64,000 nucleotides of DNA from Microbacterium sp. (GCA_031177765.1 JAPSKH010000001.1:128323-192322), one strand, 5' to 3'; positions 37,320 to 46,339 are shown, counted from the stretch's first letter. The notes: generated by a model from the letters alone, not told the origin. A program made the numbers and translations.

Positions 37320-37356
37320 TCCCCTGGGGCCGCCGCGACAGCGGCGGTCCCGGGGA
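37320..37356 (+). terminator. Long hairpin between hsp20 and the peroxiredoxin gene
   Basis: A stem of 16-17 bp with two G-U pairs and a GACA loop (37337-37340), 9 nt after the hsp20 stop. There is no T-run. It may terminate most hsp20 transcripts or act as a processing or stability element, so cotranscription with the redox genes is uncertain. Confidence 0.55.
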
Positions 37357-37419
37357 CTCTCGGGTGCGCGGCGACATCCCGGTCCGCATCCGTCGCCCGG
37401 CGCCGGCGAGGAGGGTCTG

Positions 37420-38043
37420 ATGCAAGACGATCCCCTCGCCCTCGTCGACACCTTCCCGCCCCTCGCGCCGGGGAGCGACGACCCGGAGATCGATGTCCGA
37501 GAGCTCCACCGAACCGCGCCGCCGATGACCGGTGCACGGGTGGCCGAGGGTCTGGCTGCCGGCACGGCCGCCCCGGAATTCGAGCTGCCGCAGGCGGACG
37601 GCACGCCGGTCCGCCTGTCCGACTTCCGAGGACGCCCGGTGGCCCTGGTGTTCTACCCGCTCGATTGGAGCCCCGGCTGCTCCGTGCAGCTCGAGCTCTA
37701 CCAGCAGGAGTACGACGAGTTCGCCTCACGTGGCTTCCAGGTGCTCGGCATCTCGGTGGACTCCATCTACAGCCACGGGGCGTGGGCGGCGGTACGGGGC
37801 ATCCGTTTCCCGCTTCTGTCGGATGCCAACCCCCACGGGGAGGTGGCTCGGCGCTACGGAATCTGGCGCGAGGAGGACGAATTCTCCGAGCGCGCCATCT
37901 TCCTCGTCGACGCCGACGGGGTCATCCGCTGGTCCCATGTCTCCGCGGAGCTTCATCACCTTCCCGATTTCGACGAACTGATCGCGGCGATGGACGACGT
38001 CTCGTCCTCGCACTCCGACAGACCTGAGGAGGTGCGCACATGA
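37420..38043 (+). CDS. Peroxiredoxin (AhpC/TSA family)
   Basis: A 207-residue thiol peroxidase with a 45-residue N-terminal extension before the thioredoxin fold. The peroxidatic Cys is C87 in FYPLDWSPGC, a variant of the PxxxT/SxxC motif with Ser in place of Thr. No resolving Cys is obvious later in the chain, so it is probably a 1-Cys type that needs an external thiol; the two genes after it encode suitable partners. GAGGAGGGT lies about 5 nt before ATG 37420. The stop overlaps the glutaredoxin-like start (ATGA). Confidence 0.85.
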   Translation: MQDDPLALVDTFPPLAPGSDDPEIDVRELHRTAPPMTGARVAEGLAAGTAAPEFELPQADGTPVRLSDFRGRPVALVFYPLDWSPGCSVQLELYQQEYDEFASRGFQVLGISVDSIYSHGAWAAVRGIRFPLLSDANPHGEVARRYGIWREEDEFSERAIFLVDADGVIRWSHVSAELHHLPDFDELIAAMDDVSSSHSDRPEEVRT

Positions 38044-38360
38044 CCCTCTACGACCTCGACGCTCGTCGTCGGACGGGGTGGTCGTATCCGCACGCCGCGG
38101 TGCGCCCACAGATTCCGATCGCGATCTACGGCAACGCCTGGTGCGGCCGAACGCAGCTGATCCGGCGGGCACTGGACCGCGCCGGCATCGATCACGCCTA
38201 CGTTGATCTCGATCGGCATCCGGACGCCCATCGCAAGCTCCGAGCGCTGGCCGCGGGTCGGCTGCGCACACCCGTCGTGCACATCGACGGCGAATGGCTC
38301 ATGGAGCCGACGCTGCGCGAGGTGGACAGGGTGCTTGCGTCCCGGGGAGTGTGGCGATGA
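38040..38360 (+). CDS. Glutaredoxin-like protein with single-Cys CGRT site
   Basis: A 106-residue thioredoxin-fold protein. The redox motif is WCGRT (Cys35), so the second Cys of the usual CxxC (CGYC in mycoredoxins, CPYC in glutaredoxins) is Thr. The cis-proline loop is RTPVVHIDG, and the GEWLMEP segment is at the usual glutathione- or mycothiol-contact position. A monothiol mechanism with mycothiol is likely. It is locked between the peroxiredoxin and the thioredoxin by ATGA overlaps, which suggests it recycles the peroxiredoxin (inference). Confidence 0.8.
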   Translation: MTLYDLDARRRTGWSYPHAAVRPQIPIAIYGNAWCGRTQLIRRALDRAGIDHAYVDLDRHPDAHRKLRALAAGRLRTPVVHIDGEWLMEPTLREVDRVLASRGVWR

Positions 38361-38794
38361 GCGCTCCGGACCTCGTGACCCCGTGCCCGTCGTGCGGCGC
38401 CCGCAACCGGGTGCCGCGCGGCGGGCGGGGCCGCCTTCGCTGCGCCGCGTGTCATGCGGATCTCCCTTGGCTCGTCGAGGCGGATGACCACACGTTCGAC
38501 GAGGCCGTCGTGCGCAGCAAGCTCCCCGTGCTCGTCGACGTGTGGGCGCAGTGGTGCGGTCCCTGCCGCGCCATCGCGCCGGTCGTCGAGCAGCTCTCCA
38601 GGGATATGGCGGGGCGGCTGAAGGTCGTGAAGGTGGACGCCGACCGCTCCCCTGCGGTATCGCGTCGTCACGATGTGCGTGCCATCCCGACGCTGCTGCT
38701 GTGGCGCGACGGCGCGGAGGCGGCGCGCACGGTCGGCGCGGTACCGGCCGCGCAGCTGCGAACGTGGGTCGAGTCGGCGCTCGGCGCGCCCTGA
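38357..38794 (+). CDS. trxC: Thioredoxin with N-terminal zinc finger (TrxC-like)
   Basis: A 145-residue thioredoxin 2-type protein. An N-terminal zinc finger uses C10, C13, C29 and C32 (CPSC and CAAC), followed by the thioredoxin domain with WCGPC (C67, C70) and the cis-Pro loop AIPTLLLW. In E. coli the zinc-bearing Trx2 is induced by oxidative stress. ATG 38357 overlaps the glutaredoxin-like stop (ATGA). A bidirectional terminator follows 34 nt downstream. Confidence 0.9.
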   Translation: MSAPDLVTPCPSCGARNRVPRGGRGRLRCAACHADLPWLVEADDHTFDEAVVRSKLPVLVDVWAQWCGPCRAIAPVVEQLSRDMAGRLKVVKVDADRSPAVSRRHDVRAIPTLLLWRDGAEAARTVGAVPAAQLRTWVESALGAP

Positions 38795-38828
38795 GCGGCG
38801 GCGCCGACGGGCGCCGGGACAAAAAGAG

Positions 38829-38856
38829 ACGGCTCGGAGGTGGAGCTCCGAGCCGT
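38829..38856. terminator. Bidirectional terminator between trxC and tRNA-Asn
   Basis: An 11-bp perfect stem (38829-38839 with 38846-38856) and a 6-nt loop. On the minus strand it is followed by CTCTTTTTGTCC, a good T-tract for ending the tRNA transcript; on the plus strand it follows trxC and is T-poor. Confidence 0.8.
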
Positions 38857-38860
38857 TCCG

Positions 38861-38933
38861 CTCCCCCACTTGGACTCGAACCAAGAACCTATCGGTTAAC
38901 AGCCGATTGCTCTGCCAATTGAGCTATGGAGGA
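38861..38933 (-). tRNA. tRNA-Asn (GUU)
   Basis: A 73-nt cloverleaf on the minus strand. The acceptor TCCTCCA pairs with TGGGGGA, the anticodon arm is ATCGG-CTGTTAA-CCGAT with anticodon GTT, and the discriminator is G, as expected for Asn. CCA is not encoded. TAATAT at 38966-38971 is a likely -10 box and the terminator at 38829-38856 follows. Confidence 0.96.
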
Positions 38934-38998
38934 ATGCGACGCGCTCTCGCGCGGGCAACCCCACCATATTAGCAAAGCCGCGAGGGTGCTCGTGACCG

Positions 38999-39793
38999 TT
39001 ATGAGGACACCAGGCGCCGGTCGGCCTCGCCGCTCGGCGTCCACAGCAGGTCCTGCGTGCCGTGACCGTATGCCACCGCGTGACCACCGCGGAGCACGAG
39101 GACGTCGGCGTCCAGCTCTCGCACGACGTCGGCCTCGTTCGTGACGACGAGGGCCGACATGCCGAAGTCGCGGCGGCGTCGCAGCATCGCGTCCCGCGCG
39201 GCTTTGCGCACTTCGACGTCCAGGTTGGCGAAGGGCTCGTCGGCGATGAGCACCCGCGGCTCGAGGACCAGGGCCCGTGCGAGTGCGACCCGCTGCCGCA
39301 TGCCCGCGCTCAGCTCGTAGGGGTACTTCGCCGCGGCGCCCAGCGGCAGCTGCAGCTCGTCGAGCAGAGTGGCCACGCGCACCGCCAGCGCCCGCTGGTT
39401 GACGCGGCGATCCCGAGCGGTGATCGGCTCGCTGATCACCTCGGAGACCGTGAGCCGCGCCGGCAGGTGCGCGCCGGCGGACTGCGGCAGGTAACCCGTC
39501 AGGTAGGTCAGCTCGCGGTGCGCTCTGCCCGGGCGGCGGACCGGTATTCCTTCGACGTGCGCCTGTCCGCCCACGACAGCCAGCCCGTGCTCGTCCGCAC
39601 CGGCCAGCACAGCCACGAGGGACGATTTCCCCGCCCCGGTCGGTCCCATCACCGCCAGCGCGCTGGCGTGGTCCAGCCGGAAGGTCACACCGTCGATCAC
39701 ACGCTGCGACGCTCCGTGCCCGGCACGGGCGATCGAGAGGTCCGCGCAGTCGATCGCGACGTCGGCTTCTCGGCGGCGAGGCATGGCACCCAT
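38999..39793 (-). CDS. Lone ABC transporter ATP-binding protein
   Basis: A 264-residue nucleotide-binding subunit. Walker A is GPTGAGKSS, the signature is YELSAGMRQRVALARA, Walker B is VLIADEP and the switch His position is occupied by Asn in VVTNEADV. The sequence resembles the DppF/OppF or MsbA-like peptide-type ATPases more than sugar ATPases. No permease gene is adjacent, and membrane partners cannot be identified here. It is not a convincing partner for the sugar permeases at 26150-27951. The ATG at 39793 has GGAAGG 4 nt upstream; ATG 39784 is the alternative. Confidence 0.8.
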   Translation of the reverse strand: MGAMPRRREADVAIDCADLSIARAGHGASQRVIDGVTFRLDHASALAVMGPTGAGKSSLVAVLAGADEHGLAVVGGQAHVEGIPVRRPGRAHRELTYLTGYLPQSAGAHLPARLTVSEVISEPITARDRRVNQRALAVRVATLLDELQLPLGAAAKYPYELSAGMRQRVALARALVLEPRVLIADEPFANLDVEVRKAARDAMLRRRRDFGMSALVVTNEADVVRELDADVLVLRGGHAVAYGHGTQDLLWTPSGEADRRLVSS

Positions 39794-39834
39794 CCTGCCT
39801 TCCCAGGACGGTCGACGCCAGCCGGATGCGCGGT

Positions 39835-41691
39835 TCAGACGTCGGCCAGCAGGCTCTGACGCTCCACGTCGATCTCGCGCAGCCGCAGCCGGATGCGGCG
39901 CCCATCCTCCGAGTCCGCCGGCACCCGCTGAATCGCCCCCAGCAGCTCCTGCTTCTCCTGCTCCAGCGCCCGCTTGATCAGGTGGCGCGCGAGGTCCGCT
40001 GTCGAGGTGACCGCCTCGTCGTCGTCGAGGGCCGGGAAGTCGCCCGCGAGCAGCTCAGCAGCCAGGCCCCGGTACGGTTCTCGCACGCTCGAGACGGCAT
40101 CCATCGCCCACCCGGGCCGCTGCATGTCCGGCGCGGCGCGGACGGCGGTGCGCACGGCCTCCAGCGCGGGATGCCGGAACGGCAGGTCGAGGGCTCGGGT
40201 CACCAGCGACGACTCCATGCGGTGCCCGAACTGCAGGAATCCCATCAGCGCGTTGCGCTCGAGGCTGACATCCGGATTCCGGGGAAGAGTGGCCAGCGTG
40301 ACACGCGTCATCGCCGGCTCGGGAGCGGGATCGGATGTCGCCGACGCAGCGCCGGCCGGGGCATCCCGTCGCGCACCGCGCGCGATGCGCTCGACCTCGC
40401 GCCGGACGTCCTCGGTGTCCATGCCGAGCCGGCGCGCCAGGACGCGGACGTACTCGGGCTGCAGCAGCGGATCCCGCAGATCGGCGACCACCGGGGCAGC
40501 AGCGCGCAGAGCGCCCACGCGCCCCTCGACGCTGGCCAGGTCGAACCCCGAGATCCGCTGGTCGAGCACGAACTCGACCATCGGGACCTTCGTCTCGATG
40601 AGGGCGCGCACGGCGCCGTCGCCACGCGCGAGCCGGAGGTCGCACGGGTCGAGCCCCTCCGGTCCGGTCGCGACGTACGTCTGCGCGTTGAAGCGCTTGG
40701 CGTCGGCGAACGCACGCAGAGCGGCTTTCTGTCCCGCCGCGTCGGGATCGAAGGTGAACACCACCTCGCCGGCCGCCGAGTCGTCGCCCATGACGCGGCG
40801 CAGCACCGTGATGTGATCGGACCCGAACGCAGTGCCGCAGGTGGCGATCGCCGTCGTGATCCCGGCGAGGTGGCACGCCATGACGTCGGTGTAGCCCTCG
40901 ACGACCACGACGCGATGATCGCGCGAGATCGCACGCTTGGCCAGGTCGAGCCCGTACAGCACCTGCGCCTTCTTGTAGATGGAGGTCTCGGGCGTGTTGA
41001 GGTACTTCGGGCCCGGATCGTCGTCGTACAGCTTCCGCGCACCGAATCCGATGACCTGACCGGTGACGTCCCGGATCGGCCAGATCACGCGGCCCCGGAA
41101 TCTGTCGTACACGCCCCGCTGCCCCTGGGAGACGAGCCCGGCGGCGCTCAGCTCCTCATCGGAGAACCCCTGCGCACGCATCGCGGCATGCAGTCCCGAC
41201 CAGCCCTTGGGTGCGTACCCCACGCCGAAGTGCGCCGCCGCGCCGGCGTCGAAGCCGCGCTGCCCGAGGAAGCGCCGCGCCGCATCGGCGTCGCCGCCGG
41301 CCAGCTGCGATCGGAAGTACTCGGCCGCGGCCGCGTTCGCCGCATACAGGCGGGCCCGGCCGGAGTTCTCCGGAGCCGCCCCGCCGTCCTCGTAATGAAG
41401 GGTGTACCCGATGCGCGCGGCCAGCCGCTCGACCGCCTCGGTGAACGACACATGGTCCATCGCACGCAGGAAGGAGTACACGTCGCCGGACTCCCCGCAC
41501 CCGAAGCAGTGGTAGAACCCCGCCTGCGGGCGGACATTGAAGCTCGGGCTGCGCTCGTCGTGGAAGGGACAGAGTCCTTTGAGGGCCCCGACGCCCGCGG
41601 ATTTCAGCGCCACCCGCTCGCCGATGATGTCAGCGATGTTCGTGCGCGCCTTGACCTCTTCCACGTCCGCCTGTCGGATGCGCCCGGCCAT
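39835..41691 (-). CDS. dnaG: DNA primase
   Basis: Makes RNA primers at the replication fork with DnaB helicase. The protein has 618 residues. The N-terminal zinc finger (CPFH and CFGC, about residues 41-65) binds template; the Toprim centre is VVVVEGYTDVMA plus TFDPDAAG; the C-terminal region is the helicase-binding domain. A GGGAGG site lies just before ATG 41691. The start overlaps the dgt stop by one base (TGATG). The dusB-dgt-dnaG order is typical of Actinobacteria. Confidence 0.95.
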   Translation of the reverse strand: MAGRIRQADVEEVKARTNIADIIGERVALKSAGVGALKGLCPFHDERSPSFNVRPQAGFYHCFGCGESGDVYSFLRAMDHVSFTEAVERLAARIGYTLHYEDGGAAPENSGRARLYAANAAAAEYFRSQLAGGDADAARRFLGQRGFDAGAAAHFGVGYAPKGWSGLHAAMRAQGFSDEELSAAGLVSQGQRGVYDRFRGRVIWPIRDVTGQVIGFGARKLYDDDPGPKYLNTPETSIYKKAQVLYGLDLAKRAISRDHRVVVVEGYTDVMACHLAGITTAIATCGTAFGSDHITVLRRVMGDDSAAGEVVFTFDPDAAGQKAALRAFADAKRFNAQTYVATGPEGLDPCDLRLARGDGAVRALIETKVPMVEFVLDQRISGFDLASVEGRVGALRAAAPVVADLRDPLLQPEYVRVLARRLGMDTEDVRREVERIARGARRDAPAGAASATSDPAPEPAMTRVTLATLPRNPDVSLERNALMGFLQFGHRMESSLVTRALDLPFRHPALEAVRTAVRAAPDMQRPGWAMDAVSSVREPYRGLAAELLAGDFPALDDDEAVTSTADLARHLIKRALEQEKQELLGAIQRVPADSEDGRRIRLRLREIDVERQSLLADV

Positions 41692-43052
41692 CAGACCTCC
41701 CCGCGGGCGTGCGCGTCCACGGGACGCGCTCCCGGCGACCACACACCGAGGGATGCGGCGTCCACGGGTGCGACGAGCGCCCCATGCCAGGCGATCGCGA
41801 GCTGGTCGGTCAGGCTCGCGACCTGATCGACGATGACACGCCGGCGTGCGGCATCCGTCTGGGCCGCGTCGAAATCCGCCGCGTGCAGGGGATCGAGTGC
41901 TTCCGGTCGTTCCCAGAGCGCCGTCGCGAGGCGCTTGAGCACGCGTCGCTGCTCCCTGTACAGATCCTTGCGTCCCTCGATGGACACCACGAAGGCGCCG
42001 ATGATGCCCTTGAGCACCGCCATCTCGGCCTCCACGACGCGCGGCACGACGAGGTGCCCGCGGTACCGGGTGAGGATCGACGTCGCATACGCTTCGCGCG
42101 TCGCCGTCGTCGCCGCCCGGGCGAAGCGCCCGATGAGGTCGGACGTCAGGTTCTTCAGGCGTGCCAGCGCCGGGCGCGTCCCATCGAAGGAGTCGATCCA
42201 TTCCGGCATGCGCATCAGGCGATACAGCGCATCCTCGAGCTCGTCGCGCGCGAAGTCGAACCCCACCCAGGACTGGATCGCCGTCAGCAGCGCGTCATGC
42301 GCGGCCGGGTCGGCGAGCCGGGCGGGGTCGAGGTAGCCGTTGACGACGGCGTCCTCGAAGTCGTGGACCGAGTAGGCGATGTCATCCGAGAGGTCCATGA
42401 CCTCCGCCTCGATGCAGCGGACGCGGCCCGGGGCGCCGTCGCGCATCCACCGGAAGACGTCCTCATCGTCCGGGTACACGCCGAACTTCAGACGGCCGCC
42501 GGGGTCGGGCAGCGGGTGCTCGGCCGTCCACGGGTATTTGCAGGACGCGTCCAGGCTCGCCCGTGTGAGGTTCAGCCCGAAGCTGCGCCCTTCGCCGTCG
42601 ATGACCTTCGGCTCGAGCCGAGTGAGGATGCGCAGCGTCTGGGCGTTGCCCTCGAAGCCTCCGATCGACTCGGCCCATTCGTTGAGCGCGCGCTCCCCGT
42701 TGTGCCCGAACGGCGGATGACCGAGATCGTGGGTGAGGCAGGCGGTGTCGACGACGTCGGCCGCGAGCTGCAGCGCCGTCGCCAGCTCGCGCCCGACCTG
42801 GGCGACCTCCAGCGAATGGGTCAGACGGTTGCGGGCGAAGTCGGCGGGGCTGGCGGGACTGAGCACCTGCGTCTTGGCGGCCAGTCGTCGCAGCGCCGCG
42901 GAGTGCAGGACGCGGGCCCGGTCGCGCGCGAAGTCGTCGCGCTGGGAACGGTGCTGCTCGGAGTGGTAGCGCGCGGCGTCGGCGTCGTCGTACCCGGCGG
43001 GTCGCTCGGACGCGCCGGCGACCTCAGCCGCCACTGTGGTCGAGTTCCGCAT
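41691..43052 (-). CDS. dgt: Deoxyguanosinetriphosphate triphosphohydrolase-like protein
   Basis: A 453-residue HD-domain dNTPase that converts dNTPs to deoxynucleosides and triphosphate, balancing nucleotide pools. The HD motif is RLTHSLEVAQVGRE plus LTHDLGHPPFGHNGE, and DLSDDIAYSVHDFED carries the distal Asp. It is the actinobacterial dgt placed next to dnaG. The start at 43052 overlaps the dusB 3' end by 29 nt; no good ribosome site precedes it, so translation coupling is likely and a slightly downstream GTG (43034) cannot be excluded. Confidence 0.88.
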   Translation of the reverse strand: MRNSTTVAAEVAGASERPAGYDDADAARYHSEQHRSQRDDFARDRARVLHSAALRRLAAKTQVLSPASPADFARNRLTHSLEVAQVGRELATALQLAADVVDTACLTHDLGHPPFGHNGERALNEWAESIGGFEGNAQTLRILTRLEPKVIDGEGRSFGLNLTRASLDASCKYPWTAEHPLPDPGGRLKFGVYPDDEDVFRWMRDGAPGRVRCIEAEVMDLSDDIAYSVHDFEDAVVNGYLDPARLADPAAHDALLTAIQSWVGFDFARDELEDALYRLMRMPEWIDSFDGTRPALARLKNLTSDLIGRFARAATTATREAYATSILTRYRGHLVVPRVVEAEMAVLKGIIGAFVVSIEGRKDLYREQRRVLKRLATALWERPEALDPLHAADFDAAQTDAARRRVIVDQVASLTDQLAIAWHGALVAPVDAASLGVWSPGARPVDAHARGEV

Positions 43053-44193
43053 CGGCCAGGGCGCAGGATGCCTCGACGCCCAGTTCCCGCGAGTCCAGCC
43101 AGCCGTCCGGCAGCGCCGGGCGCTTCGGCGTGCCCGCGCGGCCCCGCTGACCCTCGGCCGCCGCACCCGGGTAGGGGGCATCCAGGTCGAGCGTCGCGAG
43201 CAGCTCGTCGATCTCGGCGAGGGTCGAGACGGTCGCGAGGCGGGCGCGCAGATCCCCGCCGACCGGGTAGCCCTTGAAGTACCACGCGACGTGCTTGCGG
43301 ATGTCACGGCAGCCGCGTCCCTCGTCGTCGAAGAACTCCACGAGCAGCTCCGCGTGTCGGCGGAACGCGTGCGCGACGAAGCCGAGCGTCGCGTCGACCG
43401 GCTCGGCGGGGGCAGCGCCGGGCACGCCGAGGGCGCGCGCCAGATCGCCGAACAGCCAAGGCCGGCCCAGGCATCCGCGCCCCACCACGACACCGTCGCA
43501 GCCGGTCTCGTCCATCATGCGGACCGCGTCGTCGGCCGACCAGACGTCGCCGTTGCCGAGGACCGGGATGCTGGTCACCGCCTCCTTCAGCGCGGCGATC
43601 GCCGCCCAGTCGGCGTGACCGGAGTAGAACTCCGCGGCGGTGCGCGCGTGGAGCGCGACGGCTGAGACGCCGGCGTCCTCGGCGATCCGCCCGGCGTCGA
43701 GGTAGGTCAGGTGGTCGCCGTCGATGCCCTTGCGCATCTTGACGGTCAGCGGGATGTCGCCCGCTGCCCGGGCGGCGCGCGTGACGATCTCCCGGAAGAG
43801 CCCGAGCTTCCACGGGAGGGCAGCGCCTCCGCCCTTGCGCGTCACCTTGGGCACGGGGCATCCGAAGTTCAGATCGATGTGGTCGGCGCGATCCTCTTCG
43901 ACGAGCATCCGCACCGCGGCCTCGGTGGTCGCCGGGTCGACGCCGTACAGCTGGATGGAGCGCGGCGTCTCGGATTCGTGGTGCGTGATGAGGCGCATCG
44001 TCGTCGCGTTGCGCTCGACGAGCGCGCGGGTGGTGATCATCTCGCTCACGTAGAGACCCGCACCGTATTCACGGCACAGCCGCCGGAAGGCGGTGTTGGT
44101 GATGCCCGCCATGGGAGCGAGCACCACGGGCGCATCGAGCTCGATGGGCCCGATGCGCAGCGTGCGCGCGGGAGCGAGGGCAGTGGTCACCAT
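43024..44193 (-). CDS. dusB: tRNA dihydrouridine synthase
   Basis: An FMN-dependent enzyme of 389 residues that reduces uridines in the tRNA D loop with NADPH. The TIM-barrel start is VLAPMAGITNTAFR, the catalytic Cys is in LNFGCPVPK, the FMN phosphate loop is LGNGDVW plus GVVVGRGCLGRPWLF. GGGAG lies 6 nt before ATG 44193. First gene of the dusB-dgt-dnaG unit. Confidence 0.94.
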   Translation of the reverse strand: MVTTALAPARTLRIGPIELDAPVVLAPMAGITNTAFRRLCREYGAGLYVSEMITTRALVERNATTMRLITHHESETPRSIQLYGVDPATTEAAVRMLVEEDRADHIDLNFGCPVPKVTRKGGGAALPWKLGLFREIVTRAARAAGDIPLTVKMRKGIDGDHLTYLDAGRIAEDAGVSAVALHARTAAEFYSGHADWAAIAALKEAVTSIPVLGNGDVWSADDAVRMMDETGCDGVVVGRGCLGRPWLFGDLARALGVPGAAPAEPVDATLGFVAHAFRRHAELLVEFFDDEGRGCRDIRKHVAWYFKGYPVGGDLRARLATVSTLAEIDELLATLDLDAPYPGAAAEGQRGRAGTPKRPALPDGWLDSRELGVEASCALADAELDHSGG

Positions 44194-44270
44194 GTCATTC
44201 TCCCAGACTCCCGCTGAGCACGCGCAGAGCGCGGCCGGCTGTGGACGAGCCCTCGCGATCCGGGAGGCCG

Positions 44271-44276
44271 TAGCCT
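44271..44276 (+). promoter_or_regulatory. -10 box for leaderless glutathione peroxidase gene
   Basis: TAGCCT, 6 nt before ATG 44283. A GAGG lies too close to the ATG to serve as a ribosome site. Confidence 0.5.
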
Positions 44277-44282
44277 GAGGTC

Positions 44283-44786
44283 ATGACCGAGGCGACGACG
44301 ACCGACCTGCGTGACATCCCGTTCCGAACCGCCGACGGCGCCACCTCGACGCTCGCCGACTACGGCGACCGGGTGCTGCTCGTGGTCAACGTCGCATCCC
44401 GATGCGGGCTGACGCCGCAGTACGAGCAGCTCGAGCACCTGCAGCGCGCCTACGCCGACCGCGGGTTCACCGTTCTGGCCTTCCCGTGCAACCAGTTCAT
44501 GGGTCAGGAGCCGGGGTCGGTGGAGGAGATCCTGGAGTACTGCTCCACGACGTGGGGCGTGACCTTCCCGGTCTTCGACAAGATCAAAGTCAACGGCAGT
44601 CATGCCGCTCCGCTCTACAAGGCGCTCAAGAGCGCGCGGGATGCCGACGGCAAGAAGGGCCGGATCATGTGGAACTTCGAGAAGTTCGTGATCACGCCGG
44701 CCGGCGACGTGCACCGGTTCCGTCCGGCCGTGAAGCCCGACGACCCGGCCATCGTGCGCGTGATCGAGGAGAACCTCCCCCGCTGA
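44283..44786 (+). CDS. Glutathione peroxidase-family thiol peroxidase
   Basis: A 167-residue thioredoxin-fold peroxidase. The active Cys41 is in NVASRCGLT (Cys in place of selenocysteine), with the Gln and Trp partners in AFPCNQFMGQE and IMWNFEKF. FPCNQF supplies the resolving Cys found in thioredoxin-dependent members, so it is probably a thioredoxin peroxidase, in keeping with an organism that uses mycothiol. The leaderless start at 44283 follows TAGCCT by 6 nt. Monocistronic, converging with the FrnE-like gene 10 nt away. Confidence 0.92.
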   Translation: MTEATTTDLRDIPFRTADGATSTLADYGDRVLLVVNVASRCGLTPQYEQLEHLQRAYADRGFTVLAFPCNQFMGQEPGSVEEILEYCSTTWGVTFPVFDKIKVNGSHAAPLYKALKSARDADGKKGRIMWNFEKFVITPAGDVHRFRPAVKPDDPAIVRVIEENLPR

Positions 44787-44796
44787 CGCGTGGGCG

Positions 44797-45477
44797 TCAG
44801 CCCTCCACGCCGGCGGGCTCACGGTGTTCGGCCCACACCTGACGAACGATCTGGGCGAAGGCGGAGGCCGGCTGCGCTCCCGAGACCCCGTACTTCCCGT
44901 CGATCACGAAGAACGGCACGCCGTTGATCCCGTACGCGCTGGCCTGCGCCTGGTCCGCGCGCACCGCCTCGAGGTAGCGCCCGCTGCGCAGCGCCTCGCG
45001 GGCGGCCTCGCCGTCGAGCCCGGCATCGGTTGCGAGCGCCACGAGGTCGTCCTCGCGGCCGACGTGGCGACCCTCGGTGAAGTAGGCGGCCATGAGTCGT
45101 TCGGCCATCTCATGCTGGCGTCCGTGCTCCTTGGCGAAGTGCAGCAGCTCGTGCGCCTTGACCGTGTTGGTGTGCTTGAGGATGTCGAAGCGGTATTGCA
45201 GGCCCGCCTCGGCGGCGACGCCGGTGACGCGCTCGAGCATCTGCTCGGCCTGGTCGCGGGAGATCCCCTTGTGCGTGGCGAGGTACTCGGCCTCGCCGCC
45301 TTCGAAGTCGACGGGCGTGTCCGGCGCCAGCTCGAACGAGTGGAACGTCACCTCCACCGCGGGGGCGTCGTCGTCGCGGGAGGCTTCGGCCAGCCCGTTC
45401 TCGAGATTCCGCTTGCCGATGTAGCACCACGGGCAGGCGATGTCGCTCCATACGTCGATTCTGATGGCGTCCGTCAT
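44797..45477 (-). CDS. DsbA-family (FrnE-like) oxidoreductase
   Basis: A 226-residue cytosolic DsbA-type thioredoxin-fold protein. The redox motif is CPWC (C15, C18, in DIACPWCYIG), and the cis-Pro segment is GINGVPFFVIDGKYGVSGAQ, the pattern of the FrnE family. No signal peptide is present. FrnE-type proteins are linked to disulfide handling and stress resistance or to polyketide tailoring. ATG 45477 has no clear ribosome site. It lies 28 nt after uppS. Confidence 0.88.
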   Translation of the reverse strand: MTDAIRIDVWSDIACPWCYIGKRNLENGLAEASRDDDAPAVEVTFHSFELAPDTPVDFEGGEAEYLATHKGISRDQAEQMLERVTGVAAEAGLQYRFDILKHTNTVKAHELLHFAKEHGRQHEMAERLMAAYFTEGRHVGREDDLVALATDAGLDGEAAREALRSGRYLEAVRADQAQASAYGINGVPFFVIDGKYGVSGAQPASAFAQIVRQVWAEHREPAGVEG

Positions 45478-45505
45478 GCTGACAACAGCGCCGGGCGACC
45501 CGGAT

Positions 45506-46339
45506 CTATTCCGCCGAATGCGCTCGCGCGGCCGTGGTCGCCTGCGGTGCGTCGACGGCCCCGCCGAAGCGGCGCTCGCGGCCGAGGTACAGGTCGATCC
45601 CGCGCCAGAGGTCCACGCGGGTGAAATCCGGCCAGAGGGTGTCGAGGAAGACGAACTCGGCGTACGCCGATTCCCAGAGCAGGAAGTTGGAGGTGCGCTG
45701 CTCGCCGCTGGAACGGATGAACAGGTCCACGTCGGGCATGTCCGGCTGGTACAGCCGCCGCTGCAGCAGCTTCTCGTTGACGGCCGACGGCTTGAGCCGT
45801 CCGGCGGCGACATCGTCGGCGATGCTCCGCACGGCGTCGACGATCTCGTTGCGCCCGCCGTAGTTGACGCACATCGTGAGGGTCAGCACGTCGTTGCCCT
45901 CGGTGAGCCGCTCGGCGAACTGCAGCTCCTTGATGACGCTCGACCACAGGCGCGGCCTCCGGCCCGCCCACCGGATGCGCACGCCCCACTCGTTGAGCTG
46001 GTCGCGCCGCCGATGGAGCACGTCCCGGTTGTATCCCATGAGGAAGCGCACTTCGTCGGGCGAGCGCGACCAGTTCTCCGTCGAGAACGCGTAGACGGAC
46101 AGATGGCGCACACCGGCCTGGATGGCGCCGGCGACGACGTCCAGCAGCGCCGCCTCCCCCGCCTTGTGCCCCTCGATGCGGGTCAGCCCCCGGCGATTGG
46201 CCCAGCGCCCGTTCCCGTCCATCACGAGCGCGATGTGGTTGGGCACCGTTCCGGCGTCGTACGCGGGCGGGTACAGGCCGGTCCAGTCGATCGGGCGGTA
46301 CGGGACGGCGTCGCGATGCGTGTACGGCTTGGGCGTCAC
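45506..46339 (-). CDS. uppS: Isoprenyl transferase (undecaprenyl diphosphate synthase family)
   Basis: A 277-residue cis-prenyltransferase that builds the lipid carrier for cell-wall synthesis. Conserved regions are [13 protein letters not shown] (Asp41), YAFSTENW, and the C-terminal [27 protein letters not shown] region, identified here by RSSGEQR and [12 protein letters not shown] 46339 is chosen because GGAG lies 7 nt upstream and it overlaps the recO stop (GTGA). The recO-uppS order is conserved in Actinobacteria. Confidence 0.95.
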   Translation of the reverse strand: MTPKPYTHRDAVPYRPIDWTGLYPPAYDAGTVPNHIALVMDGNGRWANRRGLTRIEGHKAGEAALLDVVAGAIQAGVRHLSVYAFSTENWSRSPDEVRFLMGYNRDVLHRRRDQLNEWGVRIRWAGRRPRLWSSVIKELQFAERLTEGNDVLTLTMCVNYGGRNEIVDAVRSIADDVAAGRLKPSAVNEKLLQRRLYQPDMPDVDLFIRSSGEQRTSNFLLWESAYAEFVFLDTLWPDFTRVDLWRGIDLYLGRERRFGGAVDAPQATTAARAHSAE

